A stretch of 64,000 nucleotides of DNA from Anaspis maculata (taxonomy: Eukaryota > Arthropoda > Insecta > Coleoptera > Scraptiidae), in contig OX421964.1 of the NCBI GenBank assembly GCA_949128115.1, positions 15,834,892-15,898,891 of the forward strand. Direction: 5' to 3'. The translations under genes were made by a program, and so were the position numbers. The notes beneath the pieces were generated by a model. That model made no database searches, was not told the DNA's origin, and saw nothing but the letters and a program-made list of their open reading frames with translations. Shown in pieces: positions 12,025 to 24,010 of the stretch. Position 1 is the stretch's first letter. Every line of letters starts with the position of its first letter.

Positions 12025-13425
12025 TCACGATATTATTGGCGGGGATATTTTTGGCTTAAGATGATTTGCCTGGGGGATATTTTTGTCCTGAGATGATTTG
12101 TCGTGGGAATATTTTTGGCTTAGATATTATCGGCAAGGATATTTTTGACCTGGGATAATTTTTCGCGGTGATAATCTTTCGCGGGGATGTTTTTGGCTGG
12201 GATATTTTTGACCTGAGCAATTTAGTAGCGGAGATCCTTTAACTAAAATAATATTGGTGAAGATATTTTTCGCCTGGGATATTAATAACCTGAGTACCTG
12301 AGATAATTTGTCGTGAAGATAGTTTTGGGTAGGATATTATTGGCGGGGATATTTTTAGCCTGGGATTATTTATCGCGGGTATTTTTGGCTGAAATATCAT
12401 TGGTAGGGATATTTTTGGCTTGGATATTATGGACGGGAATATTTTTGGTCTGAGAAATTTCGCAAGGAAATTTTTGGCTGCTCTGTCTTGTTAGCAGAGA
12501 TATTTATGGCCTGGGATAATTAGTCGCATGGATATTATTGGCGGAGCTATTTTTGGCCTGGGAACTTTTGTCACGTGGAAATTTTTAGCTGGCATATCAT
12601 TGGCGGGGAAATTTTTGTCTTGGGATAATTTGTCGCGGCGATACTTTTGGCCCGAGATAATTCATCGTAGAGATAGTTTGGGGTACGATATCATTGGCAG
12701 GAATATTTTCGCCTGGGATATTATTGACGAGGATATTTCAAGTCTGGAATAATTGATCGCGGGTATTTTTGGCTGAAATGTTATTTGGGCATATTTTGAC
12801 GTGGGAATTTGGTCGCGGCGATCTTTCAACCGAAATAATATTGGCGGGAGTATTTTTGCATGGGATATTATTGGCGGGGATATTTTCAGCCTGGTATTCT
12901 TTATCGCGGGTACTTGTGGCTGAAATATTATCAATGGGGAAATTTTGTCACGTGGAAATTTTTGGCCTGGAAAAGTCTGTCGCGGCGATAATTTTGGCTA
13001 GTATATCACTGACAGGAATATCTCTGGCCTGGGGTAATTTGTCACAGGGATATTTTTGACTTGCGATAATTTGTAGTGGTAGTAGGTATATTTTTATTTA
13101 GGATAGTACCTATTGGCAGAAATATTTGGCCTAAGATGATTCAATCATCTAAAATAAGATCTTCATTGGTCGTGGGGATATTTTTGGCTGGGATATTTTT
13201 GACCTGGGATAATTTGTCGTGGGGATATTTTTGGCTGGGATATTTTCAGCTGGGAATAATTTATGTCGCGTATTTTTGACTAAAATATTATTCATGGGGA
13301 TATTTTTGGCCTGGAATATTATTGGCCGAGATATTATTATTGGCCTGGAAAATTAGGTCGCGGGAATCTCTCACTGGAATTATATTGCTGAGATATTTTT
13401 GGTTAGCATATTTTGTCGCCGCACC
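12025..13425. repeat. Degenerate minisatellite block 2 (GATATTTTTGG type)
   Basis: The same unit as 8440-9095 (GGCGGGGATATTTTTGGC and GGGATAATTTGTCG), in the same orientation, about 1.4 kb long. The 60-96 codon frames here (for example 12769-13059) translate the repeat and are not treated as genes. Confidence 0.85.
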
Positions 13426-13429
13426 AGAT

Positions 13430-14001
13430 CCGAAAGATAGGACCTGTTAGTAGGAGCGGTAGACGACCAAATTTGAGATCATGTGGCATTTTGTGACACA
13501 AGTCACAAGTGCCGTATTTTCGACTTCTATTCAAGTGATTTGAGCCGTAGGACAATCGAGATTCCCACTACAGGCTCCCTTATGGCGCCATTCTGAAAAT
13601 GTCCATAAAGTTTCTGCTTTTCTTGGGCTTCTTTTCAATTGAATTTGAGGTCCTGAGTCCGAATACGAAAATGAGAAATACGTCTGAACACAAATTGAAT
13701 CTCTTCTTTAACAGTTCTTGCTTGCGGCTCGGTGAGTCCGGCTGGTCTGGGAGAGGGGTACAATGGGCCCAATAGTGAGGCCTACGTGCCAGGTGAAACT
13801 GTGTTTCACCAACTCCCCAAAATGGAATCCAGGAATCTAGGAACAATTTTTTCAAACAGTTTCGAAGTCTTGTTTTGAGATTTTATTGCCTTGAGTGTGG
13901 CTCAAAATCGTACCCGTTTCAACCTCATGTCTTCCTGCGTCCTGATCGGAGCTATCCACACCCTTCTCCCTACCCTGTGTATCCACGTCTACTGAGCTCC
14001 A
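13430..14001. other. Unassigned DNA between the minisatellite and element B
   Basis: A 91-codon minus-strand frame (13580-13855) has no recognised motif. No partner repeat was noticed in the window. Confidence 0.35.
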
Positions 14002-15824
14002 TAGTGTGGGGGCATAGGTCGTGCCGTGTGCAGCTTCGTGAAGATATATAGAGTTATGTCTTGATCAATTTCTGGGGGATCAAGGACCATGAAAAATTAT
14101 GGTGGAATATTGGCATCTACTGCAGGCAAATATGGTGGAGGCGACTAAAGGGGCTTTATCTGGTAATAAGAAACTGGCTGTAGCTCGTTTGTTTTTCAAC
14201 GGATTCCAACATCTGACACGTCATTTTGTAGACGAAAAAATTCTCTTCTTGTTTCATTATTGAACATTATTGAACTCTTCTCATTCATTATTCCATTCAT
14301 TATTGAACGTCATTTCGGAGAACTGTCAAAATTGTCTTTATAAGATATGCTAAATTCCGCAATTTTTTGAAGGTTATCCGATATTTTTGAAACCTGGCAG
14401 TATCAGATCTTGAGGTGCGCTTTTTGAATTTCGACTTTTCCACTTCGTACCTTTGCCGTTTTGGCCGCCATATTGAAAAGATAGCGCCCAAAAAAACAGT
14501 TTTTTGTCAATATCTTAAATTCAAGTCACTCCAAATTGAAACGTGTATACGCGGAGGAAAGCCCATTCAAATCTCTATAATTTGACGTATCAGTCATTTA
14601 TGTGCAATTTACGGTTCTTGAGTTAAAGCTTTCAGAACTTCCGGAAGCATCAACTTTCGGCATTCAATCAGCATGTTAAATTGATACCACTGTCATGTAG
14701 TAAGCAAATTAACCCTAAATAGCTCTTGGCCATTAACCATAGATGCTCAAAATTTAGAAAATCGATCATGGTGATGTTATTTGTGTGATTACAGGGTGAA
14801 CTGTGAAATCAAACTAACTTTAGAAAGAAATAAAGGTAATATAGCATTTGAAGGATGTCAGATACATTTGAAACTCATTATTATGATGAAATTTGGGGTC
14901 ATCATTCAGAATATCCACTTTTCCACTTCGTATCGTCCAAAAAAACATTTTTTCGGAAAATTTTCGGAAAATTCGCATAAAATTCTAGGATTAATATCAA
15001 AAGTGAAGGTCTATTGAATTCTCCAGAATTTGACATCTGAATCACTAATGTGCGACTTACGGATCTCAAGCTATACCTTTTCAAAGTCAATTTTCCCTTA
15101 GAGTTTACCCTGTAGTTGCAACAACCGTTACCCTGATTGATTTTCTGGATATTAATGGTCTGTGGTTAACAACTTATCATTATTCATGGTCAATTTGACT
15201 GCCACGTGGAGCTAAGACCAACTTGATATGCTGATTGGATAACAAAAGTTGATGCTTCAGGGAGTTCTAGAAGCCATAACCCAAGAACCGAAAGTAGCAC
15301 GTACACGAGTAAGGTGTCAAAGTGTAGATAATTGAATAAGCTTCCATTCGCATAGAAACGCTTCCACCTCACATTGACTGAAATGAAGATATTGACAAAA
15401 CACTGTTTTTTGGGCGCCATCTTTTCAATATGGCGGCCAAGACGGCAAATATCCGAAGTGGAAAAGTGAAAATTCGGAAAGGACACCTCAAGATCTACAA
15501 TACTGCCAAGTTTCAAGAATATCAGATAACCTTAAAAAAAGGCCGGAATTTAGCATATCTTATAAAGACAATTTTGACAGTTTCCCAAAATGACGTTTGT
15601 GAATTTAGGCATGAAATAAGAAGAGAATTTTTTTGTCTACAAAATGACGTCGTTCCAAATATTAAAATGCGTTGAAAAACAAACGAACTACAGCCAGTTT
15701 CTTATTACCAGATGAAGCCCATTTTGGCGCCTCCACCATATTTGCCTGCAGCAGATGTCAATATTCCACCATGATTTTTCATAGTCCTTGATCGCTTAAG
15801 AGTCGATTTGGACATATCTCTATA

Positions 15825-17993
15825 CCGGGTGATCATTTGAAAACTACCCACCTGCAATAACTCCCGATTCCTAGTGAATATTTTTTCGAGCAAAAACAGG
15901 TCGATTTTTATATCGAGGGGGACAACCAAAACATATATTGGCAAATTTCTATATTCACCCCCCTCGTTCCCACTTACCCCAACTTTAAAATTTCAAATGA
16001 TATTACCTACCTTGCGATACATCAAATTGAAGTAAATTAAATTTTCTTTCCAAAAAAAATATTTTAAATTTTTTTAAACCCACCCCCTTTTCCCTGAAAA
16101 TTCTCGGACTGTCCCATTTTATATTCTGGACCCCTCATTTTTTTCTCAATTTAGTCGGCGTCATCCTAGATAGCATCGAAGAAGAAAATTTTTGGTGGAA
16201 AAAGTGCTACCCAAATTTTCCCCTTTGCTCTCCCCCACTTCAACTCCCAAATTTAACAAAACACCACCTACTTTGTGATACATCAAATTAAAGGGAATTG
16301 AATTCTCTTTCCGAAAATAATTTTTTCGAAATTTTCTACCCCTCCCCCAATAAATTGGCCATTTGGAGTATTCTAGGGGGGAGATGGGGGGCTTTAAAAA
16401 TTGTGAAAAATCTTGAATCTGTGAATCTTTTTCAGGAAGAGAATCCAATTTCCTTTAATTTGATGTATTACAAAGTGGGTATTGACATTTTAAATTTTTG
16501 AGGTCAGGTGGGGGGAGCGAAGGGGTAAAGGACCCCGCACGATTCTTATGGAAAATGGCTCCCGGTTAAATTCTCTGAATTTTTGATATGTTGTAGCTCA
16601 TGAGATACTAATCGAATACCATGAACCCCAAACTCAAATAATGGACAGTTTTTTACCCACAGGGGGTTGAAGTTGGAGGTTTTGACGGCTTCAAAATGAT
16701 ATTATGACGTTAATAAAAGCTTTTTATTTGGTTTCTCTTCAAGTTGTGTTTCATGCTAAATATATTTATTTGACAGAAAAATATCAACCCCCTCCTCCAC
16801 CCCCAACCCCTATCTACCATCATAAAATTCGAGATCACTCCCAAAAGCCATGCGGATGGCTTCTGTGATTTAAATCATGAATTTTGACATAAAAATTATT
16901 TTCCACCCCTAATAGTGGGGTGCCGATTTTCCAATTTTCCTCGGTTAATTTCGCTGAATTTTTGCTATTGTGTACTTCTAATTCTGCTGAACAAAAAGTT
17001 CTTATACCAAAACTTATTCCTATGAACAGTTTTTGTTCTGCAGGGGACTGAAGTTCAATATTTATGCTCTCAAATCTTCAACTTCAGTCCCCTGTAGAAC
17101 AAAAACTGTCCATAGGAATAAGTTTTGGCATGGGAACTTTTTGTTCAACAGAATTAGAAGTACACAATACCAAAAATTCAGCCAAATTAACCGATGAAAA
17201 TTGGAAAATCGGCACCCCAACATTAGGGGTGGAAAATAATTTTCATGTCAAAATTCATAATTTAAATCACAGAAGCCATCTGCATGGCTTTTGAGAGTAA
17301 TCTCGAATTTTGTGATGGTAGATAGGGGATGGGGGTGGAGGAGGGGGTTGATATTCTTCTGTCAAATAAATACATTTAGCATGAAACACATCTTGAAGAG
17401 AAACCAAATAGAAAGCTTTTATTTATGTCAGAATATCATTTTTAAGCCGTCAAAACCTCCAACTTCAACCCCCTGTGGGTAAAAAACTGTTCATTATTTG
17501 AGTTTGGGGTTCACAGTATTTGATTAGTATCTCATGAGCTACAACATATCAAAAATTCAGAGAATTTAACCGGGAGCCATTTTCCATAAGAATCGTGCGG
17601 GGTCCTTTGGGTAGCACTTTTTCCACAGAAAATTTTCTCTTCCGATGCTGTGCAGGATGACGTTTACTGTATTGAAGGGAAATGAAGGTCAAGAATATTA
17701 ACTTGGACACTCAGAGAATTTTAGGAAAAACAGGGGGTGAAGCTGAAAAATTTCAAAATATTTTTTTAGAAAGAGAATGTCATTCTCTTTATTTGACGTA
17801 TCGCAAGGTAGGTAATGTCATTTAAAATTTCAAAGCTGGGGTGAGTGGGGGCGAGGGGGCTTAAGATATAAATTCCCCAATGTATGTTTTAGATGTCCCC
17901 CTCGATATAAAAATCGACCTGTTTTTGCTCGAAGACATTTGGACTAGGAATCGGGAGATATTGCAGGTGGATAGTTTTCAAATGATCACCCGG
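15825..17993. mobile_element. Palindromic element family A, copy 1, inserted in B and carrying N
   Basis: Inverted ends CCGGGTGATCATTTGAAAAC and its complement are flanked by TA on both sides. Taking the element and one TA out gives the exact CTCTATATATCTTC found at 5005-5018 in B copy 1. The arms (about 500 bp) carry GAGGGGGACA, CCTACCTTGCGATACATCAA and AAATTCTC-type blocks in both orientations. A further palindrome sits in its centre. No protein is encoded. Confidence 0.88.
16530..17605. mobile_element. Palindrome N (1.08 kb), nested at the centre of element A
   Basis: Inverted ends GGACCCCGCACGATTCTTAT and its complement; the arms remain complementary to a centre near 17067, for example GACTGAAGTTCAA facing its complement and long pyrimidine/purine stretches facing each other. 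Family A copy 2 (45898-46976) lacks this block: its sequence runs GGGGTAAATTTGGGTGG where copy 1 has GGGGTAAA, then N, then TTTGGGT. The insertion limits are therefore visible, but no target duplication is obvious. Confidence 0.8.
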
Positions 17994-18049
17994 TATATCT
18001 TCACGAAGTTGCACACGGCCAAGCTTTTTGACCCTATGCCCCCAGACTA

Positions 18050-20439
18050 CCATGTGTCCTAATGTGTGGTTCTGAGCCCTGATGAGCTCTCTTCTGTCTT
18101 CATCACAAGTTTGTTTTATTGTGCTTAAGTGATGTTGCCATTTTGGGGGAAATATTTCCACGACTTTGTCTCTTGGGCAGCCGGAAGAGGTTGGTCTGAG
18201 CCGGTCTAGAGCCGGTGTAGGTCTTCGGGCTAAATGCGCTGAATGCCAGCCCAGCTGACGCCTTTCGGCGCTAGATGAAAATAGTTTTCAGAATTCCTGG
18301 ATCCATCAGAAAGAGAGCAAAACCGCTTTGCGTTGATCCGGCTTTTTCACGGCAGTCACGGCGTAGATGGCCAGTGTGTGCGCAATTGTAGCAACGCGGC
18401 CTTGCCCCCAGATTTGTCGTTGGTCCGATTGCGAATTGTCAGCATAACCTCTATGATCATAGACGCTGTGGACTCCAAACCATTTGTTGCACTACCTCCT
18501 GAGAGTTATGGCTCCTCGGTGACAACTTTTTTGACCTGGTGGAAGTGGACAGAATTTTGGATAGCTTTGATTTCCAGCGCTCAAATCTCGTCCCAGGGCA
18601 CCTTTGGCCCTAAGAGGCGCATTCATTATTTACGTTTCTTTCTTCGTGGCATTGCTAAACTCGGCCTGAGTATATAAGTGTACACTATCACCATCGTGGT
18701 GCTTCTTGCGGGGGCTCTTGGTTTTAGGTGGAATTTCGTTTATAAATATTTATATGAAAGTGTAATACGGAAAGCTCCCTGTTCACGGTTTATTCCGGTA
18801 ACCCTTTGTGTAGCTTCTATCTTGAATTTTCCATGTTCTGGGTTCAACTTCCGGTTGTCTGCTTCAAATACTACCTACTCATAATGCTTCATACTTTATT
18901 TGATTCAACCTGTCATGTCTGGAGTTTATAGAAATAACCGCACATAACAAAGCTCAAAACTCTTAACTTATTCGCACTCATTCAAGAAGATTCGTTGTTT
19001 ACTTCTCGATTATATTCATGTCAAATAAATACTAAGCAATAATTCATAATAAATACTGTATAGTATCCCTTGCCAGGAATAATAAGATGTTCATGTTGCA
19101 CAGCAATTACTCAGGTGAAGAACTGTTATTACCTCCAAGCCAAACAATTTACGTAACATTACACCCATCCCATCGAGTGCGGCACTAGCGCTTGTGCAAA
19201 TTATCCCAGGCGTTTCTGGAAGCGGCACTAAATCAAAACTATGCGCTTCGTTTAAAATTCAAATACATAATGTGCAGAATCACAATTTAAGTGGCGTTCA
19301 ATGTCTTGCCCATACGTTAACAATTTTAACAAACATTCTGCTAGCTGCAAATTCAAGAAACTCTGTGAATTATCAGGGACACTATCACTATTATACCCGT
19401 CCGAAATGCCAACTTAATTACTGAATCGATTCAAGTGCGCGTCCAAACACTATAAACTGATTTTGTTTATAAAATGCTCATCTTTAGAATTGAAGAGTAA
19501 ATATTTTAATTCGAGTTATATTTTTCCATCTTCGGAAACACAAACGTAATTGGTTGGAATGCATAAATTTCGCATAAATAACGACACCAGCTAGCCTTGT
19601 TCAAAGCGAGCCGCTCTGAAATCCGAAAAAATGTTTAAAATTTTTCGAATTTCAGTCAGAAATCTCTATCAAGGCTGTCGGCTGTAATTGAATGCAACTA
19701 TGGATATAAAATTACGTAATCGCGCGATATACCTACCTATCCCTTGCGACAATGATGGAATAAATGAGCACGCTGAGGTGACATAGCAGGTTACTTTATA
19801 GCACCTGAGTGTGTCAATTTAGTTTTATAGGTTGCGAACTTACGTTTACGCCTGTAGCTACCGTTTCATTCAGAAAACAAAAGGAAAATTTGGAAGCAAA
19901 TTAGCACGTGCCCATCCTTTGAATTTTAATAGCAGTTTGCGTAACCAATTATTATAGAGATGCGTACAATCGAATTTTCCTTTCGGTAAACAATAACCTA
20001 ATTTTGTATGTGTGCATCCATTGTTCGAGGTCTCTTCCAGTCCCGTCACCTTTTCTCTCCTTATCAAATTATAATTATTTACGTTCTTGTCACTTTCGGT
20101 GTAATTAATTAGAAGAAAAATGATAAATGGGCTGGCTGACTGCACCAGTTCAAATACTACAAATGTTTCGTATTATTTGAATAAACAATTACCAAACTTG
20201 AGGATTTGTGCTGTATGAGATATACCTAAAAATGTTTATTTTTGTTAGTTTGACAGAAATTTTGTAATTTGTATGGTTAATTATCTGGAACAGCGCAAGT
20301 TCTAGTTTTATAAAAACCCCAATTTTTACACAACATCTTCGTCGCTCACGTATCACTGGATCGACTGTTTTCGTGGTGAGAATGTGTGAAAAGATATAAT
20401 AAGTGTGGCTCTATACATGAGTAGCAAGGCAATTTTTTG
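18050..20439. other. Unassigned DNA
   Basis: About 2.4 kb with frames up to 114 codons (18333-18677 plus) that carry no motif I can identify. No tandem or inverted structure was noticed. It could hold host intron or intergenic sequence. Confidence 0.4.
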
Positions 20440-20442
20440 ATA

Positions 20443-21029
20443 ACGTATGGTCCCAAAGTTTTGGGAAATTTTAAAAAAGCTAATATTTTTTTTGGATAGT
20501 TTTAATTTTGTAACTTAATATTGAAAAAACTAACATCATTTATAACAATACCTAATTCATATTCAACATATTGAAGATGGGCCATCATCTTTGATGGCTC
20601 TAAGCTTTCTTTTCTTCTGACATGTTCGATCATTCTCTGGACAACAACAGGATTAATTCCCCTGAGCTCCTGCCTCCCAATGTACCGCGAGCTTGATCAA
20701 TATAAGATTTTTGGTAAGTAGGTATTGAGCAGTTGAGTATACGACAAGGAATGGGGAGCTGCAAATGAAGACCAATTGCGGCGTCGCATTTTTCAGTAAC
20801 ATTAGAGAATTTTGCATTGGAGAAATTGATCCTGGAGAATTATGGAACATGACAGAAAAAAATTGAAATCCATCGAAGATAATGGTCCATTATCAATTAT
20901 GTTGAATATAAATTTGTTATTGTTATAAATATACGATGTTATTTTTTGCAGTATCAACTTGAAAAATAAAGACTATTTATAAAAAGTTATTAGCTTTAAA
21001 CGATTTCCCAAAACTTTCGGACCATACGT
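20443..21029. mobile_element. Inverted-repeat element, TIR ACGTATGGTCC (587 bp)
   Basis: Left end ACGTATGGTCCCAAAGTTTT and right end AAAACTTTCGGACCATACGT are inverted, each next to TA. Unlike the palindromic families only the ends (about 30 bp) match. Such ends with TA targets suit Tc1/mariner. The minus strand around 20570-20700 has a frame with RGTLGGRSSGEL-like text, which might be a transposase remnant, but I cannot confirm it. Confidence 0.75.
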
Positions 21030-21045
21030 TATTAGGACCAATTCC

Positions 21046-21240
21046 AACAATTTAAAACCGTTTTCGAATCGATCGGCCCGAGTGTTGATGCGAAAAATCG
21101 AAAAACCTTTGGCATTACCAAAATTGGGTAGGCTTATGCTAGTTTCTGGCACACTACAGCCAAATACAAAGTGAGCATTTTTCTCAATCGATTTGACGGT
21201 GTGTTTATTTATTATACCTTCAATTGGGCACGTGAGTAAA
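21046..21240. repeat. Dispersed repeat K, copy 1
   Basis: Shares AAACCGTTTTCGAA, GTTGATGCGAAAAATCGAAA, CTACAGCCAAATA and CAATTGGGCACGT with copies at 24011-24300 and 25488-25770. It lies directly after the ACGTATGGTCC element. Confidence 0.65.
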
Positions 21241-21412
21241 CTAGTTGTCAATTGAAGTGGAACAGCAAAAAAAAAACAATTTCGGATACTTGTAACTTTT
21301 GACCTGAGATGACCCATTCAGAAAAATCTTCCACTGTTGGATAGCCCTATTCTTCAAGATGCATTCGTTATATCACTTTTCTACCTGGCCTTGTACTGGG
21401 CTATCTACAGGG

Positions 21413-21477
21413 TGATTTAGCAAAACGTGTTTTTGTGTTCAACTTTGGCTCGCATTTTCTACTTCAGTGGTCACCCT
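21413..21477. repeat. Tiny CAGGGTGA-ended inverted repeat
   Basis: TACAGGGTGATTTAGC on the left faces GTGGTCACCCTGTA on the right, about 65 bp apart, with TA at both ends. Probably an internally deleted CAGGGTG-type MITE. Confidence 0.5.
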
Positions 21478-21757
21478 GTAATTATATTCCATATTCTGTC
21501 TTACAGAGACATGTTTCAGCTGTAGATTGCTTTTTGAATTGCTGCTCTAGATATGTCGTCATTCGTAAGATGATGGACCAATTGAATCTTTATCAAAACA
21601 CTGGATTAAACAAACAAACAAACTTAATTTTTTTCTTGAAACAAACGTGAAAAAATCATATTCTTGATATTAAACTTCAATAACAAACGAGTGGGACCTC
21701 CTGTGGCCGCCCCAAAAGCTTTTCATCTTCGGGGCATGCTACTTATGCAATTGTCTA

Positions 21758-22180
21758 TCAATTGCCGTGGAAGAGAGCCGCCCATTCTTCTTGTAGGAAG
21801 TGGATCAGTTCCTCTACAGTCGTTGCTGCCGGCTCTCGATCTGGTAACCTTCTTTGCAGGAGGTCCAACACGTGCTCTATCGGATTAAGATCAGGTGACA
21901 TGGCCGGCCATACCATGCGCCTGATATTGTTCCTTCCCAAGAATCGATTAACTATTGCCACTTGGTGCAGCATTGCATAATCGTCCTTGAATGAAAATTG
22001 GTTCCCAAATTCGTTGGCCAACGGCACAATAATAGACTTCAATACCTTGTTCATGTAACGCACATCATTTGAATTTTTTTGGGAAAACACCAGATGAGTT
22101 TGTCTCCCTAGCGCAATGCCTGCCCAAATCATAACGGAGTGTTCTCCGAAGGGGAATATCCTTTCAGGCTCTGTTTTTGT
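21758..22180 (-). pseudogene. Tc1-type transposase, C-terminal half only
   Basis: A minus-strand frame of about 140 codons matches the second half of a Tc1/mariner DDE transposase, the enzyme that cuts and joins transposon ends. Visible in order: SVMIWAGIALG with a following LVF (central strand region), KDDYAMLH where Tc1 proteins usually have QDNARPH, then NNIRRMVWPAMSPDLNPIEH. With the second Asp of KDD as catalytic, 34 residues separate it from the Glu of NPIEH, so DD34E spacing is kept. The N-terminal DNA-binding half and the first catalytic Asp are missing. The upstream end abuts a plus-strand reverse transcriptase relic at about 22175. No TIR was found on either side. Confidence 0.85.
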
Positions 22181-23936
22181 CAAAATCGATTATAAAAACG
22201 CATTCAATTCCGTAGAAAGAGACTCCATGCTACGAGAAGTTCAAGAAAAATTCCCTTCAATCTATCCTTTTTTTATGGTAAGGTTATTCTTCCCCGTCAC
22301 TTCTTTTCTTTGGCGATACATTCGATAGCATCTCAAGTAGGCTGCCAACAGGGAGATCCCACAGGACCTATGGTTTTCAGTCTTGCCATTCACTCGATTG
22401 TCAAAAGCCTAGATTCTGATCTAAATCTATTTTACCTGGATGACGGTGTTTTAGGGGTATCTGGAGATTCAGTAATCGAAAACCTTGAATTGCTGATTTC
22501 AAAATCAAAAGATATTGGCCTGGAAATCAATCCTTCCAAATGCGAGCTGTTTTTTACTTCTCGAAAACCTGACCATGACATCGAGAGACGTTTTCAAAAG
22601 ATTATTTCTGGAATTTGCACAGTAAACGCAGAAGACCTCACTCTCTTTGGTACGCCGCTTCTGGAGGAGGGATTTAACAAAAGTTCACTGCAACGTTTCG
22701 ATTATTTGAAAATTACGTTTGATCGTTTGGAAACACTGACGCCTCATGTGTATTTTTATTTGCTAAAAAACTGTCTTGGATTGCCAAAATCACTTTACAC
22801 TCTACGCACAGTTCCTACTTGGAAGATTCAAAATTTATTAGATGATATGGACGTATTTTTCAAAACCAGCCTTGAGTCAATATTGAACATCTCGTTGACT
22901 GAGAAACAATGGACACAAGCAAGCCTCCCTATCCGTTCAGGTGGCCTTGGAGTACGAGAACTGTCGGATCTTAGCCTTACAGCTTTCCTAGCCTCATGTT
23001 TTGGATCGAAGCAACTAGTCTCCAACATTCGCTCTGCTTTAGTTGACGAAGTTGTTATCGATCACATGACCGAAAGTGTTGAAATTGGGAAGTCGAAATT
23101 AATAACACACTCCCTGCTCCAACGGAATCAGCTATCCAAAAAAACTGGGACAACATCTATATAAATTCCATCATTGAACGAAAATTGGTTTTAACCGACC
23201 CAGTGGATGTAGTTCGTATGAAATCTATCGGCGCGAAAGAATCCGGAGCTTGGCTGCAAGTGGTGCCTTCTAAAAACATCGGAACATAACTAGATGGAGA
23301 GTCTTAAGTTTCTGCATTGCTTGAAGACTCGGCGTACGTATTTGTCAGAAGTTCATTTGTAAATGTGGTGATCTGGTTGAAGAGACTGGTTTACATCCTC
23401 TTAGTTGTTCCAAAAGTTCAGGAAGATGGTCAAGACATGCCGAGTTGAATGTCATCATCAAACGTGCTCTCGCTGTTGTCAAGATCCCTTCTACCTTAGA
23501 ACCACCCGGCCTGTCACGTTCTGATGGTAAACGTCCAGATGGTGTGACCATTGTCTCCTGGTCCAGAGGATTACCACTGATATGGGACGCCACATGTGTC
23601 GACACATTGGCGCCTTCCAACCTTTCATCAAGTTTGAAAGACGTTGGCAGAGCAGCGGAGTTGGCTTCCAAACGGAAACATTCAAAATATTCAGACAAAA
23701 AAAAATCTCATCATTTTGTAACATTCGCTGTGGAGACAATGGGAGCGTGGATCAAGAAGGCACTGCATTTTGTCAATTCTATTGGCTCAATGCTCAATTA
23801 AGAATCAGGTGATCGGCGCTCCAAGTATTTTCTTACTCAAAGAATCAGCCTTGCTGTGCAAAGGGGAAACACCGTCAGCATTTTGGGAGCTCTTCCAAAT
23901 TCGGCCTCTCTTGAAAAGATTTTTTATTCAAGCTGA
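22175..23936 (+). pseudogene. Non-LTR-type reverse transcriptase with CCHC and putative restriction-like endonuclease tail
   Basis: Frame-shifted pieces read as one protein missing its N terminus. Reverse transcriptase motifs appear in order: FVKIDYKNAFNSV (motif A Asp) near 22175, GCQQGDPTGPMVFSLAI (motif B) near 22345, LFYLDDGVLG (catalytic YLDD) near 22430, and GLEINPSKCELFF after it. A long thumb/linker follows to 23164, then another frame (SGAWLQVVPSKNIGT), a CKCGDLVEETGLHPLSC zinc-knuckle-like segment near 23360, and RPDG then WDATCVDT near 23530-23605, spaced like a PD-(D/E)XK nuclease core. The last frame, SGDRRSKYFLTQRISLAVQR, ends with a stop at 23934-23936. At least three frameshifts (about 22340, 23160-23340, 23800) make it dead. 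Known: some early-branching non-LTR elements carry such a C-terminal nuclease. Inferred: this belongs to a group of that kind; the clade is not identified. Confidence 0.8.
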
Positions 23937-24010
23937 TTTGTTTAACTTATACTTTAGTCTTCTCCATTGATGTTCATTGTATTTGTGTCAATTTAAAAAA
24001 AAAAATATCA

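Larger units (their letters stand above)
14002..18049. mobile_element. Palindromic element family B, copy 2, split by element A
   Basis: The left end TAGTGTGGGGGCATAGGTCG and right end ACCCTATGCCCCCAGACTA match the termini of copy 1 (3201-5055), and the interior is collinear with it. At 15823 the B sequence stops and a family A element follows until 17995, after which B resumes at ATCTTCACGAAGTTGCACAC. B minus the insert is about 1.87 kb, the size of copy 1. Confidence 0.85.

Noticed and set aside
8418..13279. Repeated GIFLAWDNLSRGYF-like peptide, suggestive of a repetitive secreted or membrane protein
   Set aside because: The unit drifts in length, frames break constantly and stops are frequent, so a minisatellite explains it better.
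8440..13425. CRISPR-like array of repeats
   Set aside because: Units are degenerate, have no constant repeat with unique spacers, no cas-like genes, and the genome is eukaryotic.
16161..17294. Frames of 67-95 codons in family A and N
   Set aside because: They fall in palindrome arms, where similar frames appear on both strands as a consequence of the structure.
18333..18677. A 114-codon plus frame with a possible hydrophobic end
   Set aside because: No motif, no splice or start context that stands out, no neighbour to support it.
23345..23739. Minus-strand frames of 82-117 codons
   Set aside because: They are shadows of the plus-strand nuclease-like tail, which has the recognisable motifs.
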